Below, one piece after another: positions 1-8,788 of a DNA stretch of 64,000 bases. This DNA is from an uncultured Muribaculaceae bacterium. GTDB taxonomy: Bacteria; Bacteroidota; Bacteroidia; Bacteroidales; Muribaculaceae. Position 1 is the first letter of the stretch; each line of letters opens with the position of its first letter. The notes under the pieces were generated by a model. The model did not search any database. It was not told the DNA's origin and saw only the letters and a program-made list of their open reading frames with translations. The position numbers were made by a program, and so were the translations under genes. The stretch spans positions 6,843 to 70,842 of the forward strand of contig CAJTPK010000020.1 of the NCBI GenBank assembly GCA_910578075.1. Reading direction: 5' to 3'.

Positions 1-1115
1 GCGGCTGTCGCGGATGGCATGGAGGAGTAATCTTCTGCTACTATATCGCCTTCTTTAAGTCCAGATATTATCTCTGTTTTTATGCCGTTGCTCAATCCTG
101 TCGTTACAGCGGTAGGCACAAGTTTGTCTCCTTTCGCAACCCATACGAGTTTCTGGTTTTCCCCGAGTTTTACGACTTTTCCATCTCCTTCCGGTTGCGG
201 TAGATTCTTTTCATCACCGGAGGGTTTTGGCTCGAATGTGAACGCTTTGTTTGAAAGCAGAAGAATATTTTGCTGACGCATTACATATATGGTCAGATTT
301 GCCGTAAGACCGGGTATAAGCTTGTGTTCAGGATTTTCAGCGGACACAACCACTTCGTAGGTCACAACATTGTTTGTTGTGGTTGGATTCAGACGCACCT
401 GTGTGACTGTTCCTTCAAACAATTGGTCCGAATATGCGTCTACAGAAAACGTAACAGGTTGTCCGACCTTTACCTGGCCTATATCAGCCTCATCGACGTC
501 TCCGATCACCTGCATATGGTCAAGATCTGCTATCGTGTATAGATTGGCCACACTCATGTTGGATACGACAGTTTGTCCGACTTCGACATCCCGGGAAATA
601 ACGATTCCATCTATAGGTGAATATATCTCGGCGTAATTAAGGTTCTTTGCGGCGCGTACACGGTCGGCTTTGGCTTTGTCATATGCGGTTTTGGAGACTT
701 CCAGATCTTTCGTGGATGTCTGGAATTCATAGTCGCTTATCAGTTGTTTGTCATGAAGAGCCTTGTCGCGCTTGTAATTGGTGAGATTATATTCATATGT
801 AAGTCTCGCCGATTCCACATTTGCCTCAGCGCTTTTCAAATCGCTCTCAAGCATGGTCTTTTCTATCTCGGCGATCAGTTCACCCTTGCTTACAATGGAA
901 TTGTAATCCACAAGGAGTTTGTCGATGATTCCGGTCACTTGTGTTCCGACATCTACTTGCGTCACCGATTCCACCGTTCCAGTGGCTGTCACAGTTTCCG
1001 TCAGCTCACCGCGTTCCACCACGGTGGTCTGCAAACTCACTTTTTCTTTCTCTCCGCAGGCCGTGAATATAATCAGCATCAAGCCTGCCAATAAATTAAA
1101 GTTTAACTTCTGCAT
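1..1115 (-). CDS. Efflux periplasmic adaptor (MacA/HlyD-like), 3' end outside window
   Basis: Periplasmic adaptor (membrane fusion protein) linking an inner-membrane exporter to the TolC-like channel encoded just upstream. The frame stays open to the left edge, about 371 residues visible, so the C-terminus is missing. The N-terminus is a lipoprotein-type signal ending at a cysteine (IIFTACGEK). It is followed by a barrel-sandwich segment (VGTQVTGIIDKLLVDYNS), a coiled-coil hairpin and the second half-motif (YAEIYSPIDGIVISRDVEVG), the classic MacA/HlyD arrangement. Its ATG lies 20 bases inside the end of the tolC-like gene, implying translational coupling. In this phylum the next gene is usually a MacB-type ABC permease, which cannot be seen here. 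Whether the pump is MacAB or RND type is therefore open. Confidence 0.88.
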   Translation of the reverse strand, partial: MQKLNFNLLAGLMLIIFTACGEKEKVSLQTTVVERGELTETVTATGTVESVTQVDVGTQVTGIIDKLLVDYNSIVSKGELIAEIEKTMLESDLKSAEANVESARLTYEYNLTNYKRDKALHDKQLISDYEFQTSTKDLEVSKTAYDKAKADRVRAAKNLNYAEIYSPIDGIVISRDVEVGQTVVSNMSVANLYTIADLDHMQVIGDVDEADIGQVKVGQPVTFSVDAYSDQLFEGTVTQVRLNPTTTNNVVTYEVVVSAENPEHKLIPGLTANLTIYVMRQQNILLLSNKAFTFEPKPSGDEKNLPQPEGDGKVVKLGENQKLVWVAKGDKLVPTAVTTGLSNGIKTEIISGLKEGDIVAEDYSSMPSATA

Positions 1116-2388
1116 AGCGATAGAATTCAATCATTTTATGTCCCAGCATAGCCATATATTTTGCCTGTAGCAGCGAATGTTGTGCTTCTATAAGGGCGTT
1201 ATGGGCTGTCATCAGCTCCACTGTATTCACATATCCGAGGGCAAATTGCTCGTTGGTAAGTTCATCGGTAAGTCTTGCCGATTCAAGCGAAGATTGTGCC
1301 GCTGTGAAGCGTGCTTGGGCCGACCGCGTGTCGATATACCAGTTTTCCACAATCTGAGCAAGCTCCGTCTGTCTCTGATCAATATCGAGTTGTGCGTTAA
1401 GCTCCTGAGCCTTTGCACGTGCCACGGCGGTTTTTGTCTTCTTATTGTCAAGAATCGGTATGGATAGGGAAAGTCCTATCTGTTCATTCAAAGCCTGTTT
1501 GATACCTGTCCCGAAGTTTCCTCCAGGAGCATAGTAGCCGGTGCCGATACCTGCGTTAAGATCTATTTTTGGAGCGCGTCCTGCCTTCGCGATCTTCACA
1601 TCAATTTCCGAGGAGTTTTTTTCCAGTTCAAGTCCCTGGATTTTAAGATCGGTGGCTGTGGCGAGCCTGTAACTTTCCTCCATCGGCGGAAGAGAGGCAA
1701 GCACCTGTTCCGCTGTCCATTCCACATCCGCAGGATTTATATCTGCATCGATTCCGAGTTCAAGCAGCTTTTTGAGTTCCATCCGTCGGGTGTCATAGGT
1801 GGTCTGGGCATTCACAAGAGAGTAATGATCCTGTTCATACTGGCTGTTGAGGCGAGTGTAATCCACCTTCGACATTTTTCCGGCTTCCATAAGCTGTCTG
1901 GCTCGTTCCGCCTGTGCTTTGCTCACTTTCTCAGCTTCTGAATATATGCCTATGGATTCCTTTGCATAAAGGATATTGATATATACCTGGAGCAGATCTG
2001 TCTCAAGAGAGCGTAATATGTCGCCTGTGTTCAGACGTGCGATCTCGGTCTGGAGTTTGTCTCGTTTGATGGTGTTTTCCCGGATTCCTCCATTCCATAC
2101 TGTCCATCCGGCATTTAGACCGTAAGAACTGTTATATGAATTCTTGTCTCCCTTACCCCATGGATTATTTGTATATCCGTGAGATGTCGCGAAATCAAGG
2201 GAGGGTTGCCACTGCGCCTTGGATTCTTCCAGATCGTATCCCGCCGTCTGCTCCGATAATCTTGATTTCTGTAATGATATGTTATGCTGTCGGGCATAAT
2301 CAAGACAATCGGAATAGCTCCATATCTGAGCCGTGCCGCCAGCCGCGATAAGCAATAACGCGATAGATGTCAGAGTTGTCTTAATCAT
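1096..2388 (-). CDS. TolC family outer membrane efflux protein
   Basis: Outer-membrane channel of a tripartite exporter, 430 residues, the usual TolC/OEP length. A signal peptide (MIKTTLTSIALLLIAAGGTA) precedes the typical start of the mature protein (SYSDCLDYARQHNISLQKS). Two OEP repeats follow, with long coiled-coil-prone stretches rich in alanine, glutamine and leucine; the second ends in a segment with GYVNTVELMTAHNALIEAQ, characteristic of the family. The gene overlaps the adaptor gene by 20 bases. Upstream is a response regulator/histidine kinase pair in the same orientation, so the pump may be under their control. Substrate cannot be predicted. Confidence 0.93.
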   Translation of the reverse strand: MIKTTLTSIALLLIAAGGTAQIWSYSDCLDYARQHNISLQKSRLSEQTAGYDLEESKAQWQPSLDFATSHGYTNNPWGKGDKNSYNSSYGLNAGWTVWNGGIRENTIKRDKLQTEIARLNTGDILRSLETDLLQVYINILYAKESIGIYSEAEKVSKAQAERARQLMEAGKMSKVDYTRLNSQYEQDHYSLVNAQTTYDTRRMELKKLLELGIDADINPADVEWTAEQVLASLPPMEESYRLATATDLKIQGLELEKNSSEIDVKIAKAGRAPKIDLNAGIGTGYYAPGGNFGTGIKQALNEQIGLSLSIPILDNKKTKTAVARAKAQELNAQLDIDQRQTELAQIVENWYIDTRSAQARFTAAQSSLESARLTDELTNEQFALGYVNTVELMTAHNALIEAQHSLLQAKYMAMLGHKMIEFYRYAEVKL

Positions 2389-2419
2389 ATAAAAATAATT
2401 TTAGTGCAATATTAAAGCA

Positions 2420-2460
2420 ATCAGGGCAATTGATGAATTTTATTCAACCAATCGCCCTGA
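2420..2460 (-). terminator. Hairpin between response regulator and tolC-like gene
   Basis: An 8-bp perfect stem (ATCAGGGC/GCCCTGAT) extended by four more pairs after one mismatch lies in the 100-base gap between the two genes. On the minus strand it is followed only by a mixed T-rich stretch, so it may be a weak terminator or a processing site. Confidence 0.4.
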
Positions 2461-2488
2461 TATTCCAATGAAACGGACTCTTATTTTC

Positions 2489-3217
2489 CTATTTTTGCGT
2501 CTTTCCGATGGAATGATTTGTCAGATATTGCTGGAAGGCGCCTTTATAACTGTCTCCGACAGGAATATAATTCTCCTCATCCATTATTATACGGTTGCGT
2601 TCTATCACCTGCACATGATCCATATTCACAATGAATGAGCGGTGCACCTGTAGGAAATTCTCTGACAGACGATTCTTTATGGCAGCAAAAGAACTGAGTG
2701 TGACCAGCGGATTCTTTTGTTTGTCTACAAATATGCGCAGATACTCTCCATATCCCCGGATGAAACGTATGTCAGCGAGATTAACACGTATGTAGCGGTA
2801 ATCAACCTTGATGAATATTGAATCGGATGGCGAATCAGACTGTGCGCTACTGTTTTTAGATATGCGAATGTCAAGAGCCTTCTGTGCTGCACGACTGAAA
2901 TCCACATAGCTGTATGGTTTCAATAGATAATCCACTGCAGATACACGATAGCTGTCAACGGCATAATGGTCGTATGCCGTTGTGAATATCACCATCGGAG
3001 GATCGGAAAGTGACTTTATAAAATCCATGCCGTTGAGATCCGGCATGTTGATATCTGTGATAACAAGATCAATATCAGCGGTGGCGAGATATTCTATAGC
3101 CTCAAAACCGCTCGAACACGCGGAGGCAAGTTCCATAAACGGAGTCTTGTCAACATAGCTTCTAAGTTTCTCAAGAGCTATAGGCTCATCGTCAATTATA
3201 AGAGTCTTTAGTTTCAT
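2489..3217 (-). CDS. LytTR family response regulator
   Basis: DNA-binding response regulator, 242 residues. Receiver domain at about 1-120 with acidic pocket IIDDEP, phosphoacceptor Asp55 in TDINMPD, and conserved Thr and Lys (FTTAYDHY, LLKPYSY). A LytTR domain at about 135-235 carries the usual end (FLQVHRSFIVNMDHV). LytTR regulators bind direct repeats upstream of target genes and pair with 5TM/PF06580 kinases. The cognate kinase is immediately upstream and overlaps this gene by 26 bases. The efflux operon directly downstream is the obvious candidate target, but no repeat pair was identified. Confidence 0.95.
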   Translation of the reverse strand: MKLKTLIIDDEPIALEKLRSYVDKTPFMELASACSSGFEAIEYLATADIDLVITDINMPDLNGMDFIKSLSDPPMVIFTTAYDHYAVDSYRVSAVDYLLKPYSYVDFSRAAQKALDIRISKNSSAQSDSPSDSIFIKVDYRYIRVNLADIRFIRGYGEYLRIFVDKQKNPLVTLSSFAAIKNRLSENFLQVHRSFIVNMDHVQVIERNRIIMDEENYIPVGDSYKGAFQQYLTNHSIGKTQK

Positions 3218-4316
3218 TCAGAGGTATTGTAAGGGTTACGGCATATTCATTATCATTCTCGCTTATTTTAAGGGTAGCTTCAGGACCATAGAGGAGATTC
3301 AGACGCTGGCTTACGTTGCGTAACCCGATTCCGTCACTTCCTTTGTTTTCCTCATTCTTATGCCTGCTGTTGACGCAGGAGAAAAATAATTGGCCCTCTT
3401 TAATCGTAATGTCGACATTGACTATGGATAATTCCCTGTAGCTTATGCCATGCTTGAATGCGTTTTCCACAAACACAAGAAACAACAAAGGAGGTATGTT
3501 GATTTGTGCTGTCTTTTCAGGATTCGGAAAATTCCGGATTATCTTTACTTTATCTTCCGGGAAGCGTCTCCTCATGATCCGCAGATAATTCCGCAGAAAA
3601 TCAATCTCATTCTCAAGGGGAATTCGGGTCTGCGAACTGTCATAAAGCATATAGCGCATAAGTTTCGACATATCTATCACCATCGATTGAGCCTTCTCCG
3701 GATCAATCTCAATCATGCCATGAATATTGTTGAGCATGTTCATATAGAAATGAGGATTTATCTGCGCCTTGAGGTAAGCCAGTTCGTTTTCGGCATTGGC
3801 TTTCATAAGGCTTTCGCGCTCCAGTTTGTCCTCAAATCTTTGGAACAGAAGAGCTATTGCCATATTCCCACCCATCAAGAGAAGAGCGTATGTAAAATCG
3901 AGAAGCAGAGGCATGGGTAGCAGCGGATGAGGATGGTTGCGCGAAGCTGGTTTCGGTTTCATATCCTCTGGTATCGAATTGAAGAAATGGGAAAATTCAA
4001 AAAACTGGTAGATCCACATAGCAGTAACCAATGCCCCCGCTGCAAGGAAATAGGATTTCACCCTGTTTCTGAGAAGAAGTCTCGGGATGAGCAGCCAATT
4101 GTTTATACCGAAAAGTATCATGAAAGGAATCAGGGTTTTCACCATCCTCGGCAGCATGTTAACATCAAACAGAGGCCCGTTTACCTCCGCTCTCCCCTTT
4201 ATGATATTCAGCGTATATATTCCTATGGCTATCAGCCAAAGAAACAGATACACCACATTTTCAGTTCTTCTGCTTTTAAGTCGTAAATTTAAACAGTTTC
4301 CAAAAGTCTTGCCCAT
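3192..4316 (-). CDS. Sensor histidine kinase, LytS/PF06580 type
   Basis: Membrane sensor kinase, 374 residues. Four hydrophobic segments are visible at about 20-40, 60-80, 86-106 and 135-158, with no large extracellular domain, as in most Bacteroidetes members. The His_kinase (PF06580) signature QINPHFYMNMLNNI places the phosphoacceptor at His189; the N box (FVENAFKHG) and G box (GSDGIGLRNVSQRL) of the ATPase domain follow. It overlaps the response regulator gene by 26 bases. The membrane-embedded sensor suggests detection of a membrane or envelope cue, but the ligand is unknown. Translation begins just after a strong terminator hairpin of the purine operon. Confidence 0.94.
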   Translation of the reverse strand: MGKTFGNCLNLRLKSRRTENVVYLFLWLIAIGIYTLNIIKGRAEVNGPLFDVNMLPRMVKTLIPFMILFGINNWLLIPRLLLRNRVKSYFLAAGALVTAMWIYQFFEFSHFFNSIPEDMKPKPASRNHPHPLLPMPLLLDFTYALLLMGGNMAIALLFQRFEDKLERESLMKANAENELAYLKAQINPHFYMNMLNNIHGMIEIDPEKAQSMVIDMSKLMRYMLYDSSQTRIPLENEIDFLRNYLRIMRRRFPEDKVKIIRNFPNPEKTAQINIPPLLFLVFVENAFKHGISYRELSIVNVDITIKEGQLFFSCVNSRHKNEENKGSDGIGLRNVSQRLNLLYGPEATLKISENDNEYAVTLTIPLNETKDSYN

Positions 4317-4366
4317 AAAAAATCTCTGATGCTTTTCGCAAATTTACAAAAAAGCATCAGAGATTT
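4317..4366 (-). terminator. Intrinsic terminator of the purine operon (downstream of guaA)
   Basis: A perfect 17-bp stem (4320-4336 with 4350-4366, core CTCTGATGC/GCATCAGAG) is followed on the minus strand by six Ts. A shorter stem (AGGCTT/AAGCCT, 4384-4410) sits between it and the guaA stop. The loop contains TAAATTTG on the minus strand, matching the TAnnTTTG -7 box, so the next operon may start inside this structure; no good -33 box was found. Confidence 0.85.
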
Positions 4367-4412
4367 GAATAAAATTCAGTAAAAGGCTTGCTTTAACCGA
4401 TAAAAAGCCTGT

Positions 4413-5939
4413 TTATTCCCACTCGATAGTTGCCGGTGGCTTGGAGGATATATCGTAGACTACGCGGTTGATGCCGCGCACTTTGTTGATTATCTCGTTG
4501 GAGGTCTTTGCAAGGAATTCATATGGCAAGTGTACCCAGTCGGCTGTCATTCCGTCTGTAGAGATTACCGCACGGAGTGCCACGCAGCTCTCATAGGTGC
4601 GCTCATCACCCATCACTCCCACGCTCTGCACAGGCAGCAGCATCACGCCGGCCTGCCATACCTGGTCGTATAGTCCTGCTTCGCGAAGGCCATCTATGAA
4701 GATCTTGTCAGCCTCCTGGAGGATGCGTACCTTCTCCGGTGTCACTTCACCGATGATGCGGATGCCGAGACCGGGTCCGGGGAAAGGATGACGTCCCAAG
4801 AGACGTTGGTCCATATCCATTGCTTTGCCTACGCGACGAACCTCATCCTTGAAAAGAAGACGGAGAGGCTCAACAATCTTAAGATTCATCTCTTTGGGCA
4901 GTCCGCCTACATTATGGTGGCTCTTGATGGTAGCAGATGGTCCTTTCACAGAGCAGCTCTCGATCACATCCGGATAAATGGTGCCCTGGGCAAGCCAACG
5001 GGCGTTCTCTATCTTCTTTGCCTCGGCATTGAATACCTCGACAAAATCCCTGCCGATAATCTTGCGCTTCTGCTCAGGGTCTGTTATCCCCTTCAGATCG
5101 CTATAGAAGCGTTCTGACGCGTCTACACCGATAACATTAAGCCCCATGTTCTTGTAGGAGTCAAGAACGTCCTCAAACTCGTTTTTGCGGAGCAGACCGT
5201 TATTGACGAATATACATGTCAGGCTGTCACCGATAGCTTTGTGGAGGAGCATTGCGGCAACAGATGAGTCAACACCGCCTGATAATCCAAGAATCACGCG
5301 CTCGTCGCCAATTTTCTCCTTTAATTCGGCAACAGTTGTCTCTATGAATGAAGCTGGACTCCAGGATCCGTCGCATCCGCATATTCCGAGCACAAAATTG
5401 GATAGTATCTTTGTGCCATCGGTTGAATGGTAAACCTCGGGATGGAATTGTATGCCCCATGTCTGTTCCCCTTCGATATGATAAGCTGCGGCACGAACGT
5501 TTTCCGTTGAGCCTATAACTTTGTAGGTCTCGGGAAGGCGGGTGATTGTGTCGCCATGGCTCATCCACACCTGTGTGTGAGAAGGCACTTCCTGCATCAA
5601 TGCATCCTGCGGATCAACCACGGTGAGCATTGCCCTGCCGTATTCACGGCTGGGAGCGCCTTCAACTTCACCACCATATTCATTGGCAAGAAGCTGCGCG
5701 CCGTAGCAGACACCAAGCAAGGGTAGTTTACCCTTTATGGCACTCAGGTCAGGCTTAGGTGCATCCGCATCCCTTACCGAAGATGGGGAGCCGGAAAGAA
5801 TCACGCCCTTCACGTCCGCATCAAGAGCTGGAATCTTATTGAAGGGGTGTATCTCGCAATATACATTAAGCTCACGCACCCTGCGGGCTATGAGTTGGGT
5901 ATATTGCGAACCAAAATCTATGATAAGTATCTTTTGCAT
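4413..5939 (-). CDS. guaA: GMP synthase (glutamine-hydrolysing)
   Basis: Converts XMP, ATP and glutamine to GMP, the last step of guanine nucleotide synthesis. 508 residues, full length. Class I glutaminase domain at about 1-190 with Cys78 in GVCYGAQ and His166/Glu168 in QFHPEVYHS. ATP pyrophosphatase P-loop LSGGVDSS at about 219-226, then the dimerisation domain ending in PPATIEWE, the canonical GuaA C-terminus. Last gene of the purine operon, 4 bases after guaB, followed by a strong terminator. No sequence anomalies seen. Confidence 0.99.
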   Translation of the reverse strand: MQKILIIDFGSQYTQLIARRVRELNVYCEIHPFNKIPALDADVKGVILSGSPSSVRDADAPKPDLSAIKGKLPLLGVCYGAQLLANEYGGEVEGAPSREYGRAMLTVVDPQDALMQEVPSHTQVWMSHGDTITRLPETYKVIGSTENVRAAAYHIEGEQTWGIQFHPEVYHSTDGTKILSNFVLGICGCDGSWSPASFIETTVAELKEKIGDERVILGLSGGVDSSVAAMLLHKAIGDSLTCIFVNNGLLRKNEFEDVLDSYKNMGLNVIGVDASERFYSDLKGITDPEQKRKIIGRDFVEVFNAEAKKIENARWLAQGTIYPDVIESCSVKGPSATIKSHHNVGGLPKEMNLKIVEPLRLLFKDEVRRVGKAMDMDQRLLGRHPFPGPGLGIRIIGEVTPEKVRILQEADKIFIDGLREAGLYDQVWQAGVMLLPVQSVGVMGDERTYESCVALRAVISTDGMTADWVHLPYEFLAKTSNEIINKVRGINRVVYDISSKPPATIEWE

Positions 5940-5943
5940 ATGG

Positions 5944-7413
5944 TTATCCTCTTGAGTAGTTGGGAGCTTCTTTTGTGATGGTCACATCGTGGGGATGGTT
6001 CTCTGTCACTCCGGCGGTGGTTATGCGGGTGAATTTGGCGTTGTGTAGAGCGTCAATATCTTTTGCACCGCAATATCCCATGCCTGAGCGTAATCCGCCG
6101 GCGAGCTGATATACAGTCTCGCTGAGAGTGCCTTTGTAAGGCACTCGGGCTACGATTCCCTCGGGAACAAACTTGCTTGAGTCAACTTTGTCTGATTGGA
6201 AATAGCGGTCTTTGGAGCCTGCTTCCATTGCATCAACAGAACCCATTCCGCGGTATGACTTGAATTTACGGCCATTATAGATGATTGTGTCGCCGGGAGA
6301 TTCCTCAACGCCTGCGAACATTGAGCCGCACATAACGCAGTCGCCTCCGGCGGCAAGTGCCTTCACAATGTCTCCGGAATAACGGAGACCACCGTCTGCA
6401 ATCACCGGAACGCCATATTCTTTTGCTACTTTGGCAGCATCGAATATAGCGGAAAGCTGTGGCATACCCACGCCTGCCACGATGCGTGTGGTGCATATTG
6501 ATCCGGGGCCGATTCCTACCTTGATACCGTCAGCACCGGCTTCGATAAGGAAACGCGCTGCTTCTCCTGTGGCGATGTTGCCCACCACCACGTCAAGTTC
6601 CGGATAAGCGGCTTTAACGGCTTTGAGTGTCTTTGTAACGTTGGCTGAATGGCCGTGTGCCGTGTCGATTACAACAGCGTCCACACCTGCCTCAACAAGG
6701 GCTTTTACGCGGTCAAGAGTATCGGATGTAACGCCAACACCGGCTGCTACACGCAGACGACCTTTGCTATCCTTGCAGGCGGAGGGATAATCCTGAATCT
6801 TGGTAATGTCACGATATGTGATGAGTCCCATCAGTTTGCCATCCTTGTCAACAACAGGGAGTTTCTCAATCTTGTTCTTTAGAAGAATCTGTGATGCCTC
6901 TGCAAGGTCGGGATTGGAAGTGGTGACAAGATTCTCTTTTGTCATCACTTCTGATATCGGGAGTTGCATATCCTGCTGGAAACGGAGGTCGCGGTTTGTC
7001 ACGATTCCGATGAGGTGGTTGTCAGTATCGACAACCGGTATACCGCCGATATGATTGTCGTGCATAAGCTGCAGAGCCTCTCCTACTGTCTGGTCTTTGG
7101 AGATGGTCACAGGATCGTAGATCATGCCGCTTTCGGCACGCTTCACTTTGCGTACCTGGGCAGCCTGCGCGTCAATCGACATATTCTTATGGATCACTCC
7201 GATTCCACCTTCGCGGGCTATGGCGATTGCCATATTCGCCTCTGTCACGGTGTCCATTGCTGCTGATACAAACGGAATGTTCAGTGGTATGTTACGGGAG
7301 AATCTGCCTGCCAGATTCACCATATTCGGAGTAACTTCCGAATATGCCGGAATCAGGAGCACATCGTCGAAGGTCATGCCTTCCTGCACTATTTTTTCAT
7401 CTATGAAGCTCAT
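5944..7413 (-). CDS. guaB: IMP dehydrogenase
   Basis: Oxidises IMP to XMP with NAD, the committed step toward GMP. The start chosen gives MSFIDEKIVQ (490 residues); a longer in-frame start at 7473 would overlap purA by about 55 bases and adds sequence not seen in the family. Two CBS domains at about 95-215 (GGIPVVDTDNHLIGIVTNRD and KLPVVDKDGKLMGLITYRD) interrupt the TIM barrel. Catalytic Cys307 lies in GPGSICTTR, followed by the flap region (YRGMGS). It sits 4 bases after purA and 4 before guaA, so the two AMP/GMP branch points are co-transcribed. Confidence 0.99.
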   Translation of the reverse strand: MSFIDEKIVQEGMTFDDVLLIPAYSEVTPNMVNLAGRFSRNIPLNIPFVSAAMDTVTEANMAIAIAREGGIGVIHKNMSIDAQAAQVRKVKRAESGMIYDPVTISKDQTVGEALQLMHDNHIGGIPVVDTDNHLIGIVTNRDLRFQQDMQLPISEVMTKENLVTTSNPDLAEASQILLKNKIEKLPVVDKDGKLMGLITYRDITKIQDYPSACKDSKGRLRVAAGVGVTSDTLDRVKALVEAGVDAVVIDTAHGHSANVTKTLKAVKAAYPELDVVVGNIATGEAARFLIEAGADGIKVGIGPGSICTTRIVAGVGMPQLSAIFDAAKVAKEYGVPVIADGGLRYSGDIVKALAAGGDCVMCGSMFAGVEESPGDTIIYNGRKFKSYRGMGSVDAMEAGSKDRYFQSDKVDSSKFVPEGIVARVPYKGTLSETVYQLAGGLRSGMGYCGAKDIDALHNAKFTRITTAGVTENHPHDVTITKEAPNYSRG

Positions 7414-7417
7414 GTAA

Positions 7418-8710
7418 TCAGAAATTTTTAAGTTCGGGGGAGATTGTGATTGTCTGGGTGCGGTCCGGACCAACGGAAATCATTCCTACAGGCACTCCGG
7501 TAACTTCCTCAATCTTGCGCACATAGGCTTTTGCCGCCTCGGGTAGATCTTCAAAACTCTTCGCACCGGTGATATCCTCTTTCCAGCCCTCGAGCTCAAT
7601 AAGGACAGGTTTGCATTTGGCGAGTTTTGAAATTGTAGAAGGGGGTGTGTCAAGGATTTCTCCTTCGCATTCATAACCGGTGCAGATGCTTACTTTGTCA
7701 AGTCCGGAAAGGACATCGAAAAGCATAAGCGCCCAGTTGTCGATTCCGGAGAGACGCGCTACATAGCGTGCCACAACAGCGTCAAACCAACCGATGCGGC
7801 GTGGACGTCCGGTCACGGTGCCATACTCATGGCCACGCTCGCGGATCTCATGGGCGATATCGCCGAAGAGCTCAGTGGGGAATGGTCCCTCGCCTACACG
7901 GGTGCAATATGCCTTTGCTACGCCGAGAACGTTGTCAATCCATTTGGGGGAGATGCCTGCACCTACCGGAACACTTGCGGCAGATGGTGTGGATGAGGTA
8001 ACGAAAGGATATGTGCCGTGATCTATGCAGAGCATCATGCCCTGTGCGCCCTCGAAGAGCACCTTGGCGTCTGTAAGCAGAGTGTCGTTTATAAGTTTTG
8101 ACGTGTCTGTGATCATATGGCCGATCTTGCCGGCGATGTCCATATATTGGTCATATACCTCCTTGAAATCGAATTCCGGAAGTCCCAGCATCTTAAGCTC
8201 GCGGTTTTTTACATCGAGGGCAGCCTGCAGGCGCTCTGCGAAATATTCGGGTTCAAGAAGATCTCCCATACGGAGACCTACACGGCTGTATTTGTCGGAA
8301 TATGCCGGACCGATACCTTTCTTTGTTGTGCCGATGAGTGATTTACCTTTCATATTCTCATAGGCACCGTCAAGAGCGGAATGCCAGGGCATAACCATTG
8401 CCGCGCGGTTTGAGATAAAGAGCTGGTAATCGGTGATTCCCTGCTGATGGAGCCTGTCAAGTTCGGCGATAACGGATACCGGATTGACTACCATGCCATT
8501 AGCCATCACATTGATGGTCTTGGGATTGAAAATTCCGGAAGGAATGCTCTGTAGTGAGTATTTCTTGCCATCGAACACTACCGAGTGGCCAGCGTTGTTA
8601 CCACCCTGATAACGGACCACCATGTCAGCGCGGCATGCGAAGTAGTCGGTCATCTTGCCCTTCCCTTCGTCGCCCCACTGCGATCCGATTACAACTAATC
8701 TTTGAGACAT
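7418..8710 (-). CDS. purA: Adenylosuccinate synthase
   Basis: Joins IMP and aspartate using GTP, first step toward AMP. 430 residues. The GTP-binding start GSQWGDEGKGKM (about 9-20) and the catalytic Asp/His pair around NNAGHSV are intact. The IMP-binding segment TTKKGIGPAYSDK and the C-terminal GPDRTQTI are also present. It follows purB after 78 bases that hold a heptamer repeat array, and precedes guaB by 4 bases. Confidence 0.99.
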   Translation of the reverse strand: MSQRLVVIGSQWGDEGKGKMTDYFACRADMVVRYQGGNNAGHSVVFDGKKYSLQSIPSGIFNPKTINVMANGMVVNPVSVIAELDRLHQQGITDYQLFISNRAAMVMPWHSALDGAYENMKGKSLIGTTKKGIGPAYSDKYSRVGLRMGDLLEPEYFAERLQAALDVKNRELKMLGLPEFDFKEVYDQYMDIAGKIGHMITDTSKLINDTLLTDAKVLFEGAQGMMLCIDHGTYPFVTSSTPSAASVPVGAGISPKWIDNVLGVAKAYCTRVGEGPFPTELFGDIAHEIRERGHEYGTVTGRPRRIGWFDAVVARYVARLSGIDNWALMLFDVLSGLDKVSICTGYECEGEILDTPPSTISKLAKCKPVLIELEGWKEDITGAKSFEDLPEAAKAYVRKIEEVTGVPVGMISVGPDRTQTITISPELKNF

Positions 8711-8743
8711 ATCTTGAATATATTTTTAATTCTAACAACTCCC

Positions 8744-8788
8744 AATTCCTAACTCCTAACCCCTAACTCCTAACCCCTAACTCCTAAC
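8744..8788 (-). repeat. GTTAGGA/GTTAGGG heptamer array after purB
   Basis: Read on the minus strand, immediately after the purB stop codon, six consecutive 7-nt units GTTAGG(A/G) alternate, then degrade (ATTGGGA). A four-unit copy of the same heptamer lies at the end of pyrD (34744-34772). Confidence 0.9.

Noticed and set aside
7414..7473. N-terminal extension of GuaB
   Set aside because: It would overlap the end of purA by about 55 bases and precedes the conserved MSFIDEKIV start.
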